NCBI RefSeq assembly: GCF_002157145.1
Contig: NZ_CP021361.1
Coordinates: 372,001-436,000 of the forward strand
DNA length: 64,000 nt
Reading direction: 5' to 3'
Source of the DNA: Acidovorax carolinensis
Lineage (GTDB): Bacteria > Pseudomonadota > Gammaproteobacteria > Burkholderiales > Burkholderiaceae_C
Below the pieces are notes generated by a model. The model ran no database searches, was not told where the DNA came from, and saw only the letters and a list, made by a program, of their open reading frames with translations. Positions 8,719 through 17,593 of this stretch are shown in pieces; the first letter of the stretch is position 1, and every line of letters begins with the position of its first letter. The translations under genes were made by a program, and so were the position numbers.

Positions 8719-8803
8719 GGGCAACCCTCCTACGGCGCACGGCCCTGCCGCTGGATAAACCAGGCCAAGGCCACATCGGTGGAAGGGCTGTGCTTTGGGG
8801 GAC

Positions 8804-8818
8804 TAGACGACCGGTCTA
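8804..8818. promoter_or_regulatory. NemR-type operator in front of the TetR gene
   Basis: The 15-bp palindrome TAGACGACCGGTCTA (TAGAC, five bases, GTCTA) ends 11 nt before the regulator's ATG. Half-sites resemble the TAGACC/GGTCTA halves known for E. coli NemR. The position fits repression of the promoter by its own product. Confidence 0.72.
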
Positions 8819-8829
8819 ATTGCGGCACA

Positions 8830-9483
8830 ATGTACGCCGTGATCACCGAACAGCAACCCCCCGTCAAGCACCACATCCTGCGCTGTGGCGAGCGCTTGGT
8901 TGCCGCCAAGGGCTTCGTCGGCGTCGGCCTGGCCGAGATTCTGGCGGCCGCGGGCGTGCCCAAGGGCTCGTTCTACCACTACTTCGGCAGCAAGGAGCGC
9001 TTTGGCGAAGCGCTGCTGGCGCAGTACCTGGAGCGCTACCTGGCGCAGCTCGATGCGCTGCTGCAGCCTGACGATGCCGGCACGCCGGCGCGGGCACGGC
9101 TGATGCGCTACTGGTCTTACTGGAATATGTCGCAGTGCGGTATAGCCACCGCCGGCGCGCCGGCCGAGGGTTGCGCCGACGAAGCTGCAGGCGCCAAATG
9201 CCTCATCGTCAAGCTCAGCGCCGAGGTGGCCGACATGTCCGAGCCCATGCGTCTGGCGCTGCGCCGTGGCACCGACGACATCGTGCAGCGCATCGACCAG
9301 TGCCTGCGCGATTGCCAGACCGAGGGCGCGCTGCCTGCCAGTGCCAACACTGCGGCGCTGGCGTTGACCTTGTACGAACTGTGGCTGGGCGCCAGCCTGC
9401 TGGCCAAGCTGCGGCGCGATGGCTCGGCGTTCGACCATGCGTTGCACAGCACCGAGCAGCTGCTGGGCGCGGCTGCGGCCTGA
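8830..9483 (+). CDS. nemR: TetR family electrophile-sensing repressor, NemR-like
   Basis: 217-residue TetR protein. The DNA-binding helix-turn-helix (GVGLAEILAAAGVPKGSFYHYFGSK) spans residues 31-55. The ligand domain contains KCLIVKLSAEVADMSEPMR, nearly the same as E. coli NemR around its redox-sensing Cys106; the equivalent here is Cys124, with extra cysteines at 103 and 115 in a short insertion. NemR senses bleach, quinones and reactive aldehydes through cysteine modification. The ATG at 8830 follows the palindromic operator; upstream in-frame codons overlap that operator and are unlikely to be translated. The downstream aldehyde reductase and DJ-1-like genes are its likely targets. Confidence 0.85.
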   Translation: MYAVITEQQPPVKHHILRCGERLVAAKGFVGVGLAEILAAAGVPKGSFYHYFGSKERFGEALLAQYLERYLAQLDALLQPDDAGTPARARLMRYWSYWNMSQCGIATAGAPAEGCADEAAGAKCLIVKLSAEVADMSEPMRLALRRGTDDIVQRIDQCLRDCQTEGALPASANTAALALTLYELWLGASLLAKLRRDGSAFDHALHSTEQLLGAAAA

Positions 9484-9606
9484 GAGACCGCCCATGCGCT
9501 CTGGCCCGCACCGCTGCCTCAGTCTCCCGGTACTTCTCCATCCGCCCACCGCCCTGCCGGTGCCTTTGTTCACCCCGCCCCCTCCATTCACCCACGAAGG
9601 ATTGCC

Positions 9607-10770
9607 ATGCTGAATTTTGACTTCCATAACCCCACCCACATCGCCTTTGGCAAGGGCCGCGTGGCCGACCTGGCCACGCTGGTTCCCGCCGCAGCCAAGG
9701 TGCTGATTTTGGTGGGCGGCGCCAGCGCCGAAAAGACCGGCACGCTCGCAGAGGTGCGCGCCGCGCTGGGTGAGCGCCAGCACGCCACCTTCAGCGGCAT
9801 CGAGCCCAACCCGAGCTACGAAACCTCGATGAAGGCCGTGGCGCAGATCCGCGAGGGTGGCTTCGACTTTCTGCTGGCCGTGGGCGGCGGCTCGGTGATC
9901 GACGCGGTGAAGTTCATCGCCGCCGCCGTGCGCTTTGAGGGCGATGACGCCTGGGCCATCCTCGAAAAGCGCGGCCGCAACATCACGCAGGCCGTGCCGT
10001 TCGGCGCGGTGCTTACCCTGCCGGCCACGGGGTCGGAAATGAACAACGGTGGCGTCATCACGCACCGCGGCAAGGGTGCCAAGCTGGCCTTCAGCAGCGT
10101 GCACAGCTTCCCGAAGTTCTCGGTGCTCGACCCCACCAAGACCTACACGCTGCCACCGCAGCAGCTGGCCAACGGCGTGGTCGATGCCTTCGTGCACACC
10201 GTGGAGCAGTACCTGACCTACCCCGTCAACGCCCCCGTGCAGGACCGTTTTGCCGAAGGCATTTTGCAGACGCTGATCGAGATCGGCCCGCGCCTGCTGA
10301 CCGCGCCCGAGCCCGTGTACGACGACCGCGCCAACCTCATGTGGGCGGCCACCATGGCGCTCAACGGGCTGATTGGCGCCGGTGTACCGCAAGACTGGGC
10401 CACGCACATGATCGGGCACGAACTGACGGCACTGCACAACATCGACCACGCGCGCACCTTGGCCATCGTGCTGCCCGCATTGCTCAACGAACGCCGCGTG
10501 CCCAAGCGTGAAAAGCTGCTGCAATTCGGCGAGCGGGTGTGGGGCATCACCACCGGCACTGACGATGAACGCATCACCGCCGCCATCGAGCGCACGCGCG
10601 CCTTCTTTGAAAGCATGGGCATCGCCACACGCCTGTCGGGCTACGGCCTGGGCGCGGACACCATCGACACCGTGGTGGCGCAACTCGAAGCGCATGGCAT
10701 GGTGCAACTGGGCGAGCAGCGCGAGGTGACACCGGCGGTGAGCCGGCGCATCCTCGAAGCCGCGCTGTAA
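9607..10770 (+). CDS. yqhD: NADPH-dependent aldehyde reductase YqhD (iron-containing alcohol dehydrogenase)
   Basis: 387-residue protein collinear with E. coli YqhD, which reduces short-chain and toxic aldehydes (acrolein, malondialdehyde, glyoxal products) to alcohols with NADPH. The nucleotide motif LLAVGGGSVIDAVKF is near residue 90. Family signature residues for the metal are Asp193, His197, His267 and His281 (VVDAFVHTVEQ and HMIGHELTALHNIDHAR). It lies downstream of the NemR-like gene by 123 nt and just before a DJ-1/PfpI gene. In E. coli yqhD is controlled by YqhC; here proximity suggests control by the NemR-like repressor, which is inference. Confidence 0.93.
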   Translation: MLNFDFHNPTHIAFGKGRVADLATLVPAAAKVLILVGGASAEKTGTLAEVRAALGERQHATFSGIEPNPSYETSMKAVAQIREGGFDFLLAVGGGSVIDAVKFIAAAVRFEGDDAWAILEKRGRNITQAVPFGAVLTLPATGSEMNNGGVITHRGKGAKLAFSSVHSFPKFSVLDPTKTYTLPPQQLANGVVDAFVHTVEQYLTYPVNAPVQDRFAEGILQTLIEIGPRLLTAPEPVYDDRANLMWAATMALNGLIGAGVPQDWATHMIGHELTALHNIDHARTLAIVLPALLNERRVPKREKLLQFGERVWGITTGTDDERITAAIERTRAFFESMGIATRLSGYGLGADTIDTVVAQLEAHGMVQLGEQREVTPAVSRRILEAAL

Positions 10771-10815
10771 GCAGTTGGTAGCCCCCTGAAGACAACCGTT
10801 TACCAAGGACATGAC

Positions 10816-11496
10816 ATGCCAAAGATATTGATGGTTCTCACCTCCCACGACCAGTTGGGCAACACCGGCGCCAAAACCGGCTTCTGGCTGGAAGAGTTTG
10901 CCGCGCCGTACTACGTGTTCAAGGACGCGGGCGCAGACGTGACCCTGGCCTCGCCCCAGGGCGGCCAGCCGCCGCTGGACCCCAAGAGCGACGACCCTGG
11001 CGCGCAGACCGACGCCACGCGCCGCTTCAAGGCCGACGCCGCCGCGCAAAAGCAGCTGGCCAGCACCCAGCGCCTGGCCGACGTGAATGCCTCCGACTAC
11101 GACGCCGTGTTCTACCCCGGCGGCCACGGCCCGCTGTGGGACCTGGCCGAAGACGCGCACTCCATCGCGCTGATCGAGGCCACGCTGAACGCCGGCAAGC
11201 CCGTGGCCGCCGTGTGCCACGCACCTGCCGTGCTGCGCCACCCCAAGGGCAAGGACGGCCAATCGGTGGTCAAGGGCAAGAACGTGACCGGCTTCACCAA
11301 CACCGAGGAAGCCGCCGTGGGGTTGACGGATGTGGTGCCGTTTCTGGTGGAAGACATGCTCAAGGCCAATGGCGGCCACTACGCCAAGCTGGGCGACTGG
11401 CAGCCCTATGCGATCACCGACGGCCTGCTGATCACGGGGCAAAACCCGGCGTCATCCGAGCCTGCGGCGCATGCGCTGCTCAAGAAGCTGGGCTGA
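10816..11496 (+). CDS. DJ-1/PfpI type 1 glutamine-amidotransferase-like protein (Hsp31/glyoxalase III type)
   Basis: 226-residue DJ-1 superfamily protein. The nucleophile elbow is AAVCHAPAVL with Cys134 followed by His135, and the upstream GGHGPLWDLAEDAHSIAL motif (about residues 100-118) matches the Hsp31/HchA-like clade that converts methylglyoxal or glyoxal to hydroxy acids without glutathione and can act as a holdase. It starts 45 nt after yqhD, with an AAGGA-type ribosome site eight bases before ATG. Paired with an aldehyde reductase and an electrophile sensor, a role in carbonyl detoxification is the simplest reading. Confidence 0.88.
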   Translation: MPKILMVLTSHDQLGNTGAKTGFWLEEFAAPYYVFKDAGADVTLASPQGGQPPLDPKSDDPGAQTDATRRFKADAAAQKQLASTQRLADVNASDYDAVFYPGGHGPLWDLAEDAHSIALIEATLNAGKPVAAVCHAPAVLRHPKGKDGQSVVKGKNVTGFTNTEEAAVGLTDVVPFLVEDMLKANGGHYAKLGDWQPYAITDGLLITGQNPASSEPAAHALLKKLG

Positions 11497-11534
11497 CGAC
11501 AGCAGCGTCAGATGCGGGCGACAAGGATTTGAAT

Positions 11535-11588
11535 AAAAATGGGCTCTAGCGCTTATGCGGTAAGCGCTGGCAGCTATTGTTTTTGAGG
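11535..11588 (+). repeat. Dispersed hairpin repeat, copy 3
   Basis: One of the cleanest copies: GGGCTCTAGCGCTTATGCGG, then TAAGCGCTGGCAGCTATTGT and TTTTGAGG. The 7-bp arms AGCGCTT/AAGCGCT are perfect. It lies between convergent genes, 38 nt after the DJ-1-like stop. Confidence 0.9.
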
Positions 11589-11629
11589 CATTTTTGGGGC
11601 GGGTTCAGGCGTCCAAAGCCCCATGCCTA

Positions 11630-13732
11630 TCAAGCCTTGAGCGGGGTGTCAGTCGCCTCCGGCTGGCTGCAGGCCTCGACCTGCACCAGGCAGTCGTAAA
11701 ACGTCGGCGCCCGGCCCAGGTCGGTGAGGGCCTGGCTGGTGACCTGGTTCACGTTGGTGCCGTCCAGTCCCAGCTTGCGCCACCAGACGCCCAGGCCGTT
11801 GACCACGCCGGGGCGTGCGCGTCGCGATACCGCCGCGTGGCAACGGTAGCTGCCGCGGTCATTGAACACACGCACCACGGCACCGTCGTCGATGCCGCGC
11901 GCTTGGGCATCGTCGGGATGGAGCTCCAGCACCGGACGGCCTTCGATGGCGCGCAGGCTTTGCACGTTGACGAAGGTGGAGTTCAAGAAATTGCGCGCGG
12001 GCGGCGAGATCATGGCCAGCGGGTAGCGGGCCGAGTTGCCCTGCAGCTCGTGGTTGGGCAGGTGGTCCGGCAGACCGTCCAGACCCTGCGCGGCCAGGCG
12101 GGCGCTGTAGAACTCGCACTTTCCACTCGGCGTGGGAAAGCCGCCCTCGGCAAACGGTGCATCGGGCAGCGCCAGCGTGGCAAAGCCCTGCGATTCGAGC
12201 AGCGCGTAGTCCACCGCGTCGCCGAAGGCCTGGCGGCACAGGGTTTCGTCGCTGTCGGCAAAACAGGGCTCGGTGAAGCCCATGCGCGCGGCCAGGTCGC
12301 GGAAGATCTGTGCATTGCTGCGGGCCTGGCCCAGGGGTTCAATAGCGGGGCGGTTGAGCAGCACGTCGGTGTGGCCGTAGCTCAGATGCACGTCCCAGTG
12401 CTCCAGCTGCGTGGTGGCGGGCAGGATGAAGTCAGCGTAGTCGGCCGTGTCGGTCTGGAAATGCTCCAGCACCACGGTGAACAGGTCTGAGCGCGCAAAG
12501 CCCTGAACCACCTTGCTGGAATCGGGCGCCACGGCCACGGGGTTGCTGTTGTAGACCACGATGGCCTCGACCTTTGGGCCGAAGGCTGGCGAGGCGTCGC
12601 GCAGCAGGGCGTCGCCGATGGTGGACATGTTGATGGTGCGCGGTGTGTTCGCCGGCATCAGGTCGGGCCGCTGCAGCACCGCGCGCTGCGCCGGGAACTG
12701 GCCCGAGCTCGACAGCAGCAGGCCGCCCGCGCGGTGGCGCCAGGCGCCCGTCAGCGCGGGCAGGCAGGCGACAGCGCGCACGGCGTTGCCGCCGCCGCGC
12801 ACGCGCTGCATGCCGTAGTTCAGGCGGATGGCTGCGGGCTTTGTGGTGCCGTAGTCCTTGGCGAGCTGGCGGATTTGCTCGACCGACACGCCGCACACCT
12901 CGGCGGCGCGCTCCGGCGGCCACTGCAGGGCGCGTTCGCGCAGTTGTTCCCAGCCCAGTGTGTGGCGGGCGATGTAGTCGTGGTCGATCCAGTCGTGGGC
13001 GATCAGCTCGTGCATCAGCGCCAGTGCCAGCGCGGCATCGGTGCCGGGGCGCAGCGCAATGTGCTCGTGGCATTTGTCGCCGGTTTCGGTCTTGCGCGGG
13101 TCGATGCACACCAGCCGCGCTCCGTTGCGTTTGGCCTGCTGGGCGTAGCGCCAGAAATGCAGGTTGCTGCCAATCGAATTGCTGCCCCAGATCAGGATGA
13201 GCTGCGCCTCGGCAAAAAACTCCACCTTCATGCCCACCTTGCCGCCCAGCGTCTGCACCAGGGCCTCGGCGCCAGCCGATGCGCAGATGGTGCGGTCGAG
13301 CTGCGACGCACCCAGGCGGTGAAAGAAGCGCCGGTCCATGCTCTCGCCCTGCACCATGCCCATGGTGCCCGCGTAGCTGTAGGGCAGGATGGCCTCGGGG
13401 TTGCGCGCTGCGATGGCCGAAAGCCGTGCCGTGATGTCGTTCAGCGCCTCGTCCCAGCCAACCGGGGTGAACTGCCCGCTGCCCTTGGGGCCGCTGCGCT
13501 TGAGGGGCGTGAGGATGCGCTCGGGGTGGTAGCTGCGCTCGGTATACCTGGACACCTTGGTGCACAGCACGCCATCGGTGTGCGGGTGGTCGGGGTTGCC
13601 TTGCACGCGGGTGGCCACGCCGTTGTCCACCGTGGTCAGCAGGGCGCAGGTGTCGGGGCAGTCATGCGGGCAGGCGCCGCGCACCTGCACCGGCGCAGAC
13701 CGTGGCGTATTTGCAGCAGAAGACATGGGCAT
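11630..13732 (-). CDS. Molybdopterin-dependent oxidoreductase, single subunit
   Basis: 700-residue member of the DMSO-reductase family. An N-terminal cluster of cysteines (GACPHDCPDTCALL around residues 20-31 and GVLCTKV near 55) fits a 4Fe-4S site. The molybdopterin domains follow (LPYSYAGTMGMVQGESMDRR near 110; LILIWGSNSIGSNLHFWRYA near 180; CIDPRKTETGDKCHEHI near 210), then a C-terminal MGD-binding barrel (ALTDLGRAPTFYDCLVQVE). No FeS or membrane subunit gene and no Tat signal are visible, so it is probably cytoplasmic; the electron partner and substrate are unknown. ATG at 13732 is used; a second ATG is at 13726. Confidence 0.88.
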   Translation of the reverse strand: MPMSSAANTPRSAPVQVRGACPHDCPDTCALLTTVDNGVATRVQGNPDHPHTDGVLCTKVSRYTERSYHPERILTPLKRSGPKGSGQFTPVGWDEALNDITARLSAIAARNPEAILPYSYAGTMGMVQGESMDRRFFHRLGASQLDRTICASAGAEALVQTLGGKVGMKVEFFAEAQLILIWGSNSIGSNLHFWRYAQQAKRNGARLVCIDPRKTETGDKCHEHIALRPGTDAALALALMHELIAHDWIDHDYIARHTLGWEQLRERALQWPPERAAEVCGVSVEQIRQLAKDYGTTKPAAIRLNYGMQRVRGGGNAVRAVACLPALTGAWRHRAGGLLLSSSGQFPAQRAVLQRPDLMPANTPRTINMSTIGDALLRDASPAFGPKVEAIVVYNSNPVAVAPDSSKVVQGFARSDLFTVVLEHFQTDTADYADFILPATTQLEHWDVHLSYGHTDVLLNRPAIEPLGQARSNAQIFRDLAARMGFTEPCFADSDETLCRQAFGDAVDYALLESQGFATLALPDAPFAEGGFPTPSGKCEFYSARLAAQGLDGLPDHLPNHELQGNSARYPLAMISPPARNFLNSTFVNVQSLRAIEGRPVLELHPDDAQARGIDDGAVVRVFNDRGSYRCHAAVSRRARPGVVNGLGVWWRKLGLDGTNVNQVTSQALTDLGRAPTFYDCLVQVEACSQPEATDTPLKA

Positions 13733-13862
13733 ACCGTGGGTTGATCGCTAAACTGGCATACAGGGCTGGTGTCGGAGTGCAGTCTTGCGTCCGATCCAGG
13801 GAGACTGCCTACCGGCAGCGCAGAGGGGATTGCCCTCGATTCACAAGAGCATAGATTTCACC

Positions 13863-15011
13863 ATGAACCAAACGGCAATAGGGCGCAGACAATTTTCGGT
13901 GGGCCTGGGCGCGGCAGCGCTGGGCGGTTTCAATCTGGCACGCGCGCAGGGCGAAGGCCGCATCGTGCTGGGGCAGTCGGCGGCCTTTACAGGTCCCGCC
14001 GCGCAACTGGGTATCCAGTTCAACCTGGGCGCCAAGCTGTATTTCGACCGGCTCAACGCCCAGGGCGGCGTAGGCCGGCGCACCGTGGAAATTCGCACCA
14101 TGGACGACGGCTACGAGCCCGACCGCTGTGCCGAGAACACCCGAAAGCTGATTGCCGAAGACGTGTTTGCGCTGTTTGGCTACATCGGCACCCCCACCAG
14201 CCTGGCGGCGCTACCGATTTTCACCCAGGCCAAAGTGCCTTTTTTCGGCCCCTTCACGGGTGCCGAGGCGCTGCGCCAGCCGTTCAACCGCCTGATCTTC
14301 CATGTGCGCGCGTCGTATTACGACGAAACTGCACTCATCGTTCGCCAGCTCACCAACCTGGGTCTCAAGAAGATCGCCGTGTTCTACCAGAACGATGCCT
14401 ACGGCAAGGCGGGGCTGGACGGCGTGACCAAGGCGCTGGCCGAACTCAAGCTCGCCCCGGTGGCCACGGCCACGGTGGAGCGCAATTCCACCGATGTGAA
14501 GGCCGCCGTGGACAAGCTGGTGCCCGCCATGCCCGACGCGGTGGTGCAGATCTCGGCCTACTCCGCGAGTGCCGCTTTTGTGCGCGCGGCGCGCAAGGCG
14601 GGCTTTGGCGGCACGTTCTACAACGTGTCGTTCGTGGGCACGCAGGCGCTGGCCGATGAACTGGGCAAGGACGGCGCAGGCGTGGTGGTGTCGCAGGTCG
14701 TGCCTTCGCCCTACCAGCCCTCGCGCCCGATCACGCGCGAGTTTCTGGAGGCTATCAAGAAGGGCGGCGACAAGGTGCAGGCCAACTATTCCAGCCTGGA
14801 AGGGTATCTGGCGGCCCGCGTTTTCACCGAGGGCCTGCGCCAGGCGCTTTCCGGCGGCAAGCTCAGCCACGACAGCTTCATTGCAGGCCTCGAATCCCTG
14901 GGCTCGCAGGTGATTTCCGGGTTTCCGGTGTCCTTCAGCAGCTCAGACCACTCGGCATCGAATTTTGTGGAAATGTCCATGCTGACCGGTGACGGGCGCG
15001 TGCGCACCTGA
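13863..15011 (+). CDS. Branched-chain amino acid-type ABC transporter substrate-binding protein, Tat-exported
   Basis: 382-residue LivK-type periplasmic binding protein. The N-terminus IGRRQFSVGLGAAALGGFNLA has a twin-arginine motif, so it may be exported folded by Tat. The mature part starts near GRIVLGQSAAFTGPAAQLG, the typical first strand of this family. No permease or ATPase genes are adjacent, making it an orphan receptor. ATG at 13863 was selected for the signal peptide; the frame is open upstream without a sensible start. The 3' neighbour argE is convergent, separated by 24 nt. Confidence 0.87.
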   Translation: MNQTAIGRRQFSVGLGAAALGGFNLARAQGEGRIVLGQSAAFTGPAAQLGIQFNLGAKLYFDRLNAQGGVGRRTVEIRTMDDGYEPDRCAENTRKLIAEDVFALFGYIGTPTSLAALPIFTQAKVPFFGPFTGAEALRQPFNRLIFHVRASYYDETALIVRQLTNLGLKKIAVFYQNDAYGKAGLDGVTKALAELKLAPVATATVERNSTDVKAAVDKLVPAMPDAVVQISAYSASAAFVRAARKAGFGGTFYNVSFVGTQALADELGKDGAGVVVSQVVPSPYQPSRPITREFLEAIKKGGDKVQANYSSLEGYLAARVFTEGLRQALSGGKLSHDSFIAGLESLGSQVISGFPVSFSSSDHSASNFVEMSMLTGDGRVRT

Positions 15012-15035
15012 GCGGCGCCGCGCTGCTGCGCAGGC

Positions 15036-16205
15036 TCAGCCCAGGGCCTGCGTGCGCGCAAGTTTTTGCATGAACTGCTCGCAGCGCGCCAGCTGCGCCA
15101 GGCTCACATATTCATCGGGCTGGTGCGCCTGCTGGATGCTGCCCGGTCCGCACACCACGGTGGGAATGCCGGCGTTCTTGAACAGGCCGGCCTCGGTGCC
15201 AAAGGCCACCAGCGTGGTGCCGGGCTCGCCGCTCAGCGCCTGGGCCAGCCGCGTCACGGCATCGTCCTTGTTGCCGAGAAAGCTGGGGATCTCGCAGATC
15301 GTCTCGAACTCGAAGCCCGCGGCGGGTGCCACCCTCTTCATCGCGGGTTCCAGCGACCTGGCGTAGGCCACCACCTCGGCCTGCATCTGCGCGGCGTTGG
15401 CGGTGGGCAGGTCACGAAACTCATAGCGGAACTCGGCGTCGCGCGGCACCACGTTGTCGGCAATGCCGCCATGGAACTGGCCTACGCTGGCGGTGGAAAA
15501 CGGCACGTCAAAGCCCGCAAAGCGCGGCTCGTTGCGCTCGAACCCCTCGGCCATGTCGCGCACCCGGCCCACCACGCGGGCGGCCATTTCGATGGCGTTG
15601 ACCGAATGCGGCGTGAGTGACGAATGCGCCTCCTTGCCGCGCACGCAGCACTTGTATCGGTACACGCCCTTGTGCGCGATGGCGGGCACCATGCTCGTGG
15701 GTTCGCCCACGATGCAGGCCAGGGGCTTGATGCCTGCGTGGTGCAGGTCGGCAATCAGTTCCTTCACGCCAAAGCAGCCAATTTCTTCCTCATAGCTGAA
15801 CGCGAAATGGATGGCGAACGGTGCATCGCTTTTCAGGAACTGTTCGGCCTGCGACAAGGCCACGCCGATGAACGCCTTCATGTCGGCGCTGCCGCGGCCA
15901 TACAGGCGCGGCCCCTCGGGGCCGTCCTGCACCACCGCGCCCAGCGGGTCCACGCTCCAGTCCTGGCCGTCCCAGGGCACGGTGTCGGTGTGGCCCGAGA
16001 GAATCACCCCGGCGGGCTTGCCCTCGCCCAGCGTGGCAAACAGGTTGGCCTTGGTCTTGTCGGCATTGAAGCTCAGCCGGCTCTTGACACCCAGAAGGGC
16101 CAGGTGGTCGCGGATGAAGTGGATCAGCTCCAGGTTGGAGTGGTGGCTGACGGTGTTCATGCGCACCAGGGTTTGCGCAAGTTCGAGGGCGTGGGCAGAA
16201 ATCAT
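15036..16205 (-). CDS. argE: Acetylornithine deacetylase (M20 peptidase family)
   Basis: 389-residue M20 metallohydrolase. It has the zinc-ligand motif SGHTDTVPWDGQDW (about residues 75-88), the acidic pair in FSYEEEIGCFG (about 140) and the late histidine region CGPGSIQQAHQPDEYV. This pattern with HTDTVPWDGQDW is typical of ArgE, which removes acetate from N-acetylornithine in arginine synthesis. ATG at 16205 (MISAHALELAQTLVRM) is preferred over a TTG five codons upstream. It is divergent from an M20 aminoacylase gene, with only 77 nt between starts. Confidence 0.88.
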   Translation of the reverse strand: MISAHALELAQTLVRMNTVSHHSNLELIHFIRDHLALLGVKSRLSFNADKTKANLFATLGEGKPAGVILSGHTDTVPWDGQDWSVDPLGAVVQDGPEGPRLYGRGSADMKAFIGVALSQAEQFLKSDAPFAIHFAFSYEEEIGCFGVKELIADLHHAGIKPLACIVGEPTSMVPAIAHKGVYRYKCCVRGKEAHSSLTPHSVNAIEMAARVVGRVRDMAEGFERNEPRFAGFDVPFSTASVGQFHGGIADNVVPRDAEFRYEFRDLPTANAAQMQAEVVAYARSLEPAMKRVAPAAGFEFETICEIPSFLGNKDDAVTRLAQALSGEPGTTLVAFGTEAGLFKNAGIPTVVCGPGSIQQAHQPDEYVSLAQLARCEQFMQKLARTQALG

Positions 16206-16282
16206 GGTGTGGGGCTGCAATCGGCCGCGTTGGCAGGCATCTGGATACCGGGCTAGACTGTCAATTCGTAAGGATGCACATC

Positions 16283-17488
16283 ATGAACGTTATCGATTCC
16301 ATCGTCACCCAGGCCGCCAGTATTGCAGCAGTGCGCCGCGACATCCATGCCCATCCCGAGCTGTGCTTCGAAGAAGTTCGCACCGCCGACGTGGTGGCGC
16401 AAAAGCTCACCGAGTGGGGTATTCCCATCCACCGGGGGCTGGGCAAGACCGGCGTGGTTGGCATCGTGAAAGGGCGCGATGGCGGCGCCAGCGGCCGTGC
16501 CATTGGCTTGCGTGCCGACATGGACGCGCTGCCCATGCAAGAGTTCAACACCTTTGCGCATGCCAGCCAGCACCACGGCAAGATGCACGCCTGCGGCCAC
16601 GACGGCCACACGGCCATGCTGCTGGCCGCTGCGCAGCACTTTGCCAAACACCGCAATTTTGACGGCACCGTGTACCTGATTTTCCAACCGGCCGAAGAGG
16701 GCGGCGGCGGCGCGCGCGTGATGATGGAAGACGGCCTGTTCGAGCAATTCCCCATGCAGGCTGTGTTTGGCATGCACAACTGGCCGGGCATGAAGGCGGG
16801 GCAGTTCGCCGTGAGCCCGGGGCCCGTGATGGCGTCCAGCAACGAATTCAAGATCACCATCCACGGCAAGGGGGGGCATGCCGCCATGCCGCACACCGGC
16901 ATCGATCCGGTGCCGATTGCCTGCCAGATGGTGCAGTCTTTCCAGACCATCATCAGCCGCAACAAGAAACCGGTGGATGCGGGCGTGATCTCGGTCACCA
17001 TGATCCACGCGGGCGAGGCCACCAACGTGGTGCCCGACAGCTGCGAGCTGCAGGGCACGGTGCGCACCTTCTCCATCGAGGTGCTGGACATGATCGAGGC
17101 ACGCATGAAACAGGTGGCTGAGCACACCTGTGCCGCGCACGATGCCACCTGCGAGTTCGAATTTGTGCGCAACTACCCGCCCACGGTGAATTCGGCCGCC
17201 GAGGCCGACTTTGCGCGCCAGGTGATGGCGGGCATCGTGGGCGAGGCCAACGTGGTGGTGCAAGAGCCGACCATGGGCGCCGAGGATTTTGCCTTCATGC
17301 TGCAGGCCAAGCCGGGCGCCTATTGCTTTATTGCCAACGGCGATGGCACGCACCGCGACATGGGCCATGGCGGCGGCCCCTGCACGCTGCACAACCCGAG
17401 CTACGACTTCAATGACGACCTGATTCCGCTGGGCGCCACCTACTGGGTGCGGCTGGCCGAGGAGTGGTTGGCAGCGGCCCGCGCCTGA
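16283..17488 (+). CDS. M20 family aminoacylase/hippurate hydrolase-like amidohydrolase
   Basis: 401-residue M20D peptidase. Conserved features are RRDIHAHPELCFEE (about residues 20-33), the metal-binding HACGHDGHTAMLL (about 100-112), the catalytic glutamates in FQPAEEGGGGARVM (about 135-148), and GGHAAMPHTGIDPV in the lid domain. These enzymes hydrolyse N-acyl amino acids or amides. AAGG abuts the ATG at 16274, whereas ATG 16283 lies nine bases from it, so 16283 is chosen. It is divergent from argE and followed by a DUF2817 hydrolase gene 105 nt downstream. Confidence 0.88.
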   Translation: MNVIDSIVTQAASIAAVRRDIHAHPELCFEEVRTADVVAQKLTEWGIPIHRGLGKTGVVGIVKGRDGGASGRAIGLRADMDALPMQEFNTFAHASQHHGKMHACGHDGHTAMLLAAAQHFAKHRNFDGTVYLIFQPAEEGGGGARVMMEDGLFEQFPMQAVFGMHNWPGMKAGQFAVSPGPVMASSNEFKITIHGKGGHAAMPHTGIDPVPIACQMVQSFQTIISRNKKPVDAGVISVTMIHAGEATNVVPDSCELQGTVRTFSIEVLDMIEARMKQVAEHTCAAHDATCEFEFVRNYPPTVNSAAEADFARQVMAGIVGEANVVVQEPTMGAEDFAFMLQAKPGAYCFIANGDGTHRDMGHGGGPCTLHNPSYDFNDDLIPLGATYWVRLAEEWLAAARA

Positions 17489-17593
17489 CCGGCGCAATGG
17501 CGCAGGTGCCCTGGCTTTTTCCACGGCCGGGTGCTCGTCTCTTCCCTTGGCATCCCGGCGCGCGCTCCTTCAGTCATCTGTTCAGGAAATCCC

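Noticed and set aside
8803..11442. A ~880-codon minus-strand frame opposite nemR-yqhD-DJ-1
   Set aside because: Same reason: shadow frame, His/Gln-rich, no motifs, while all three plus-strand genes have clear families.
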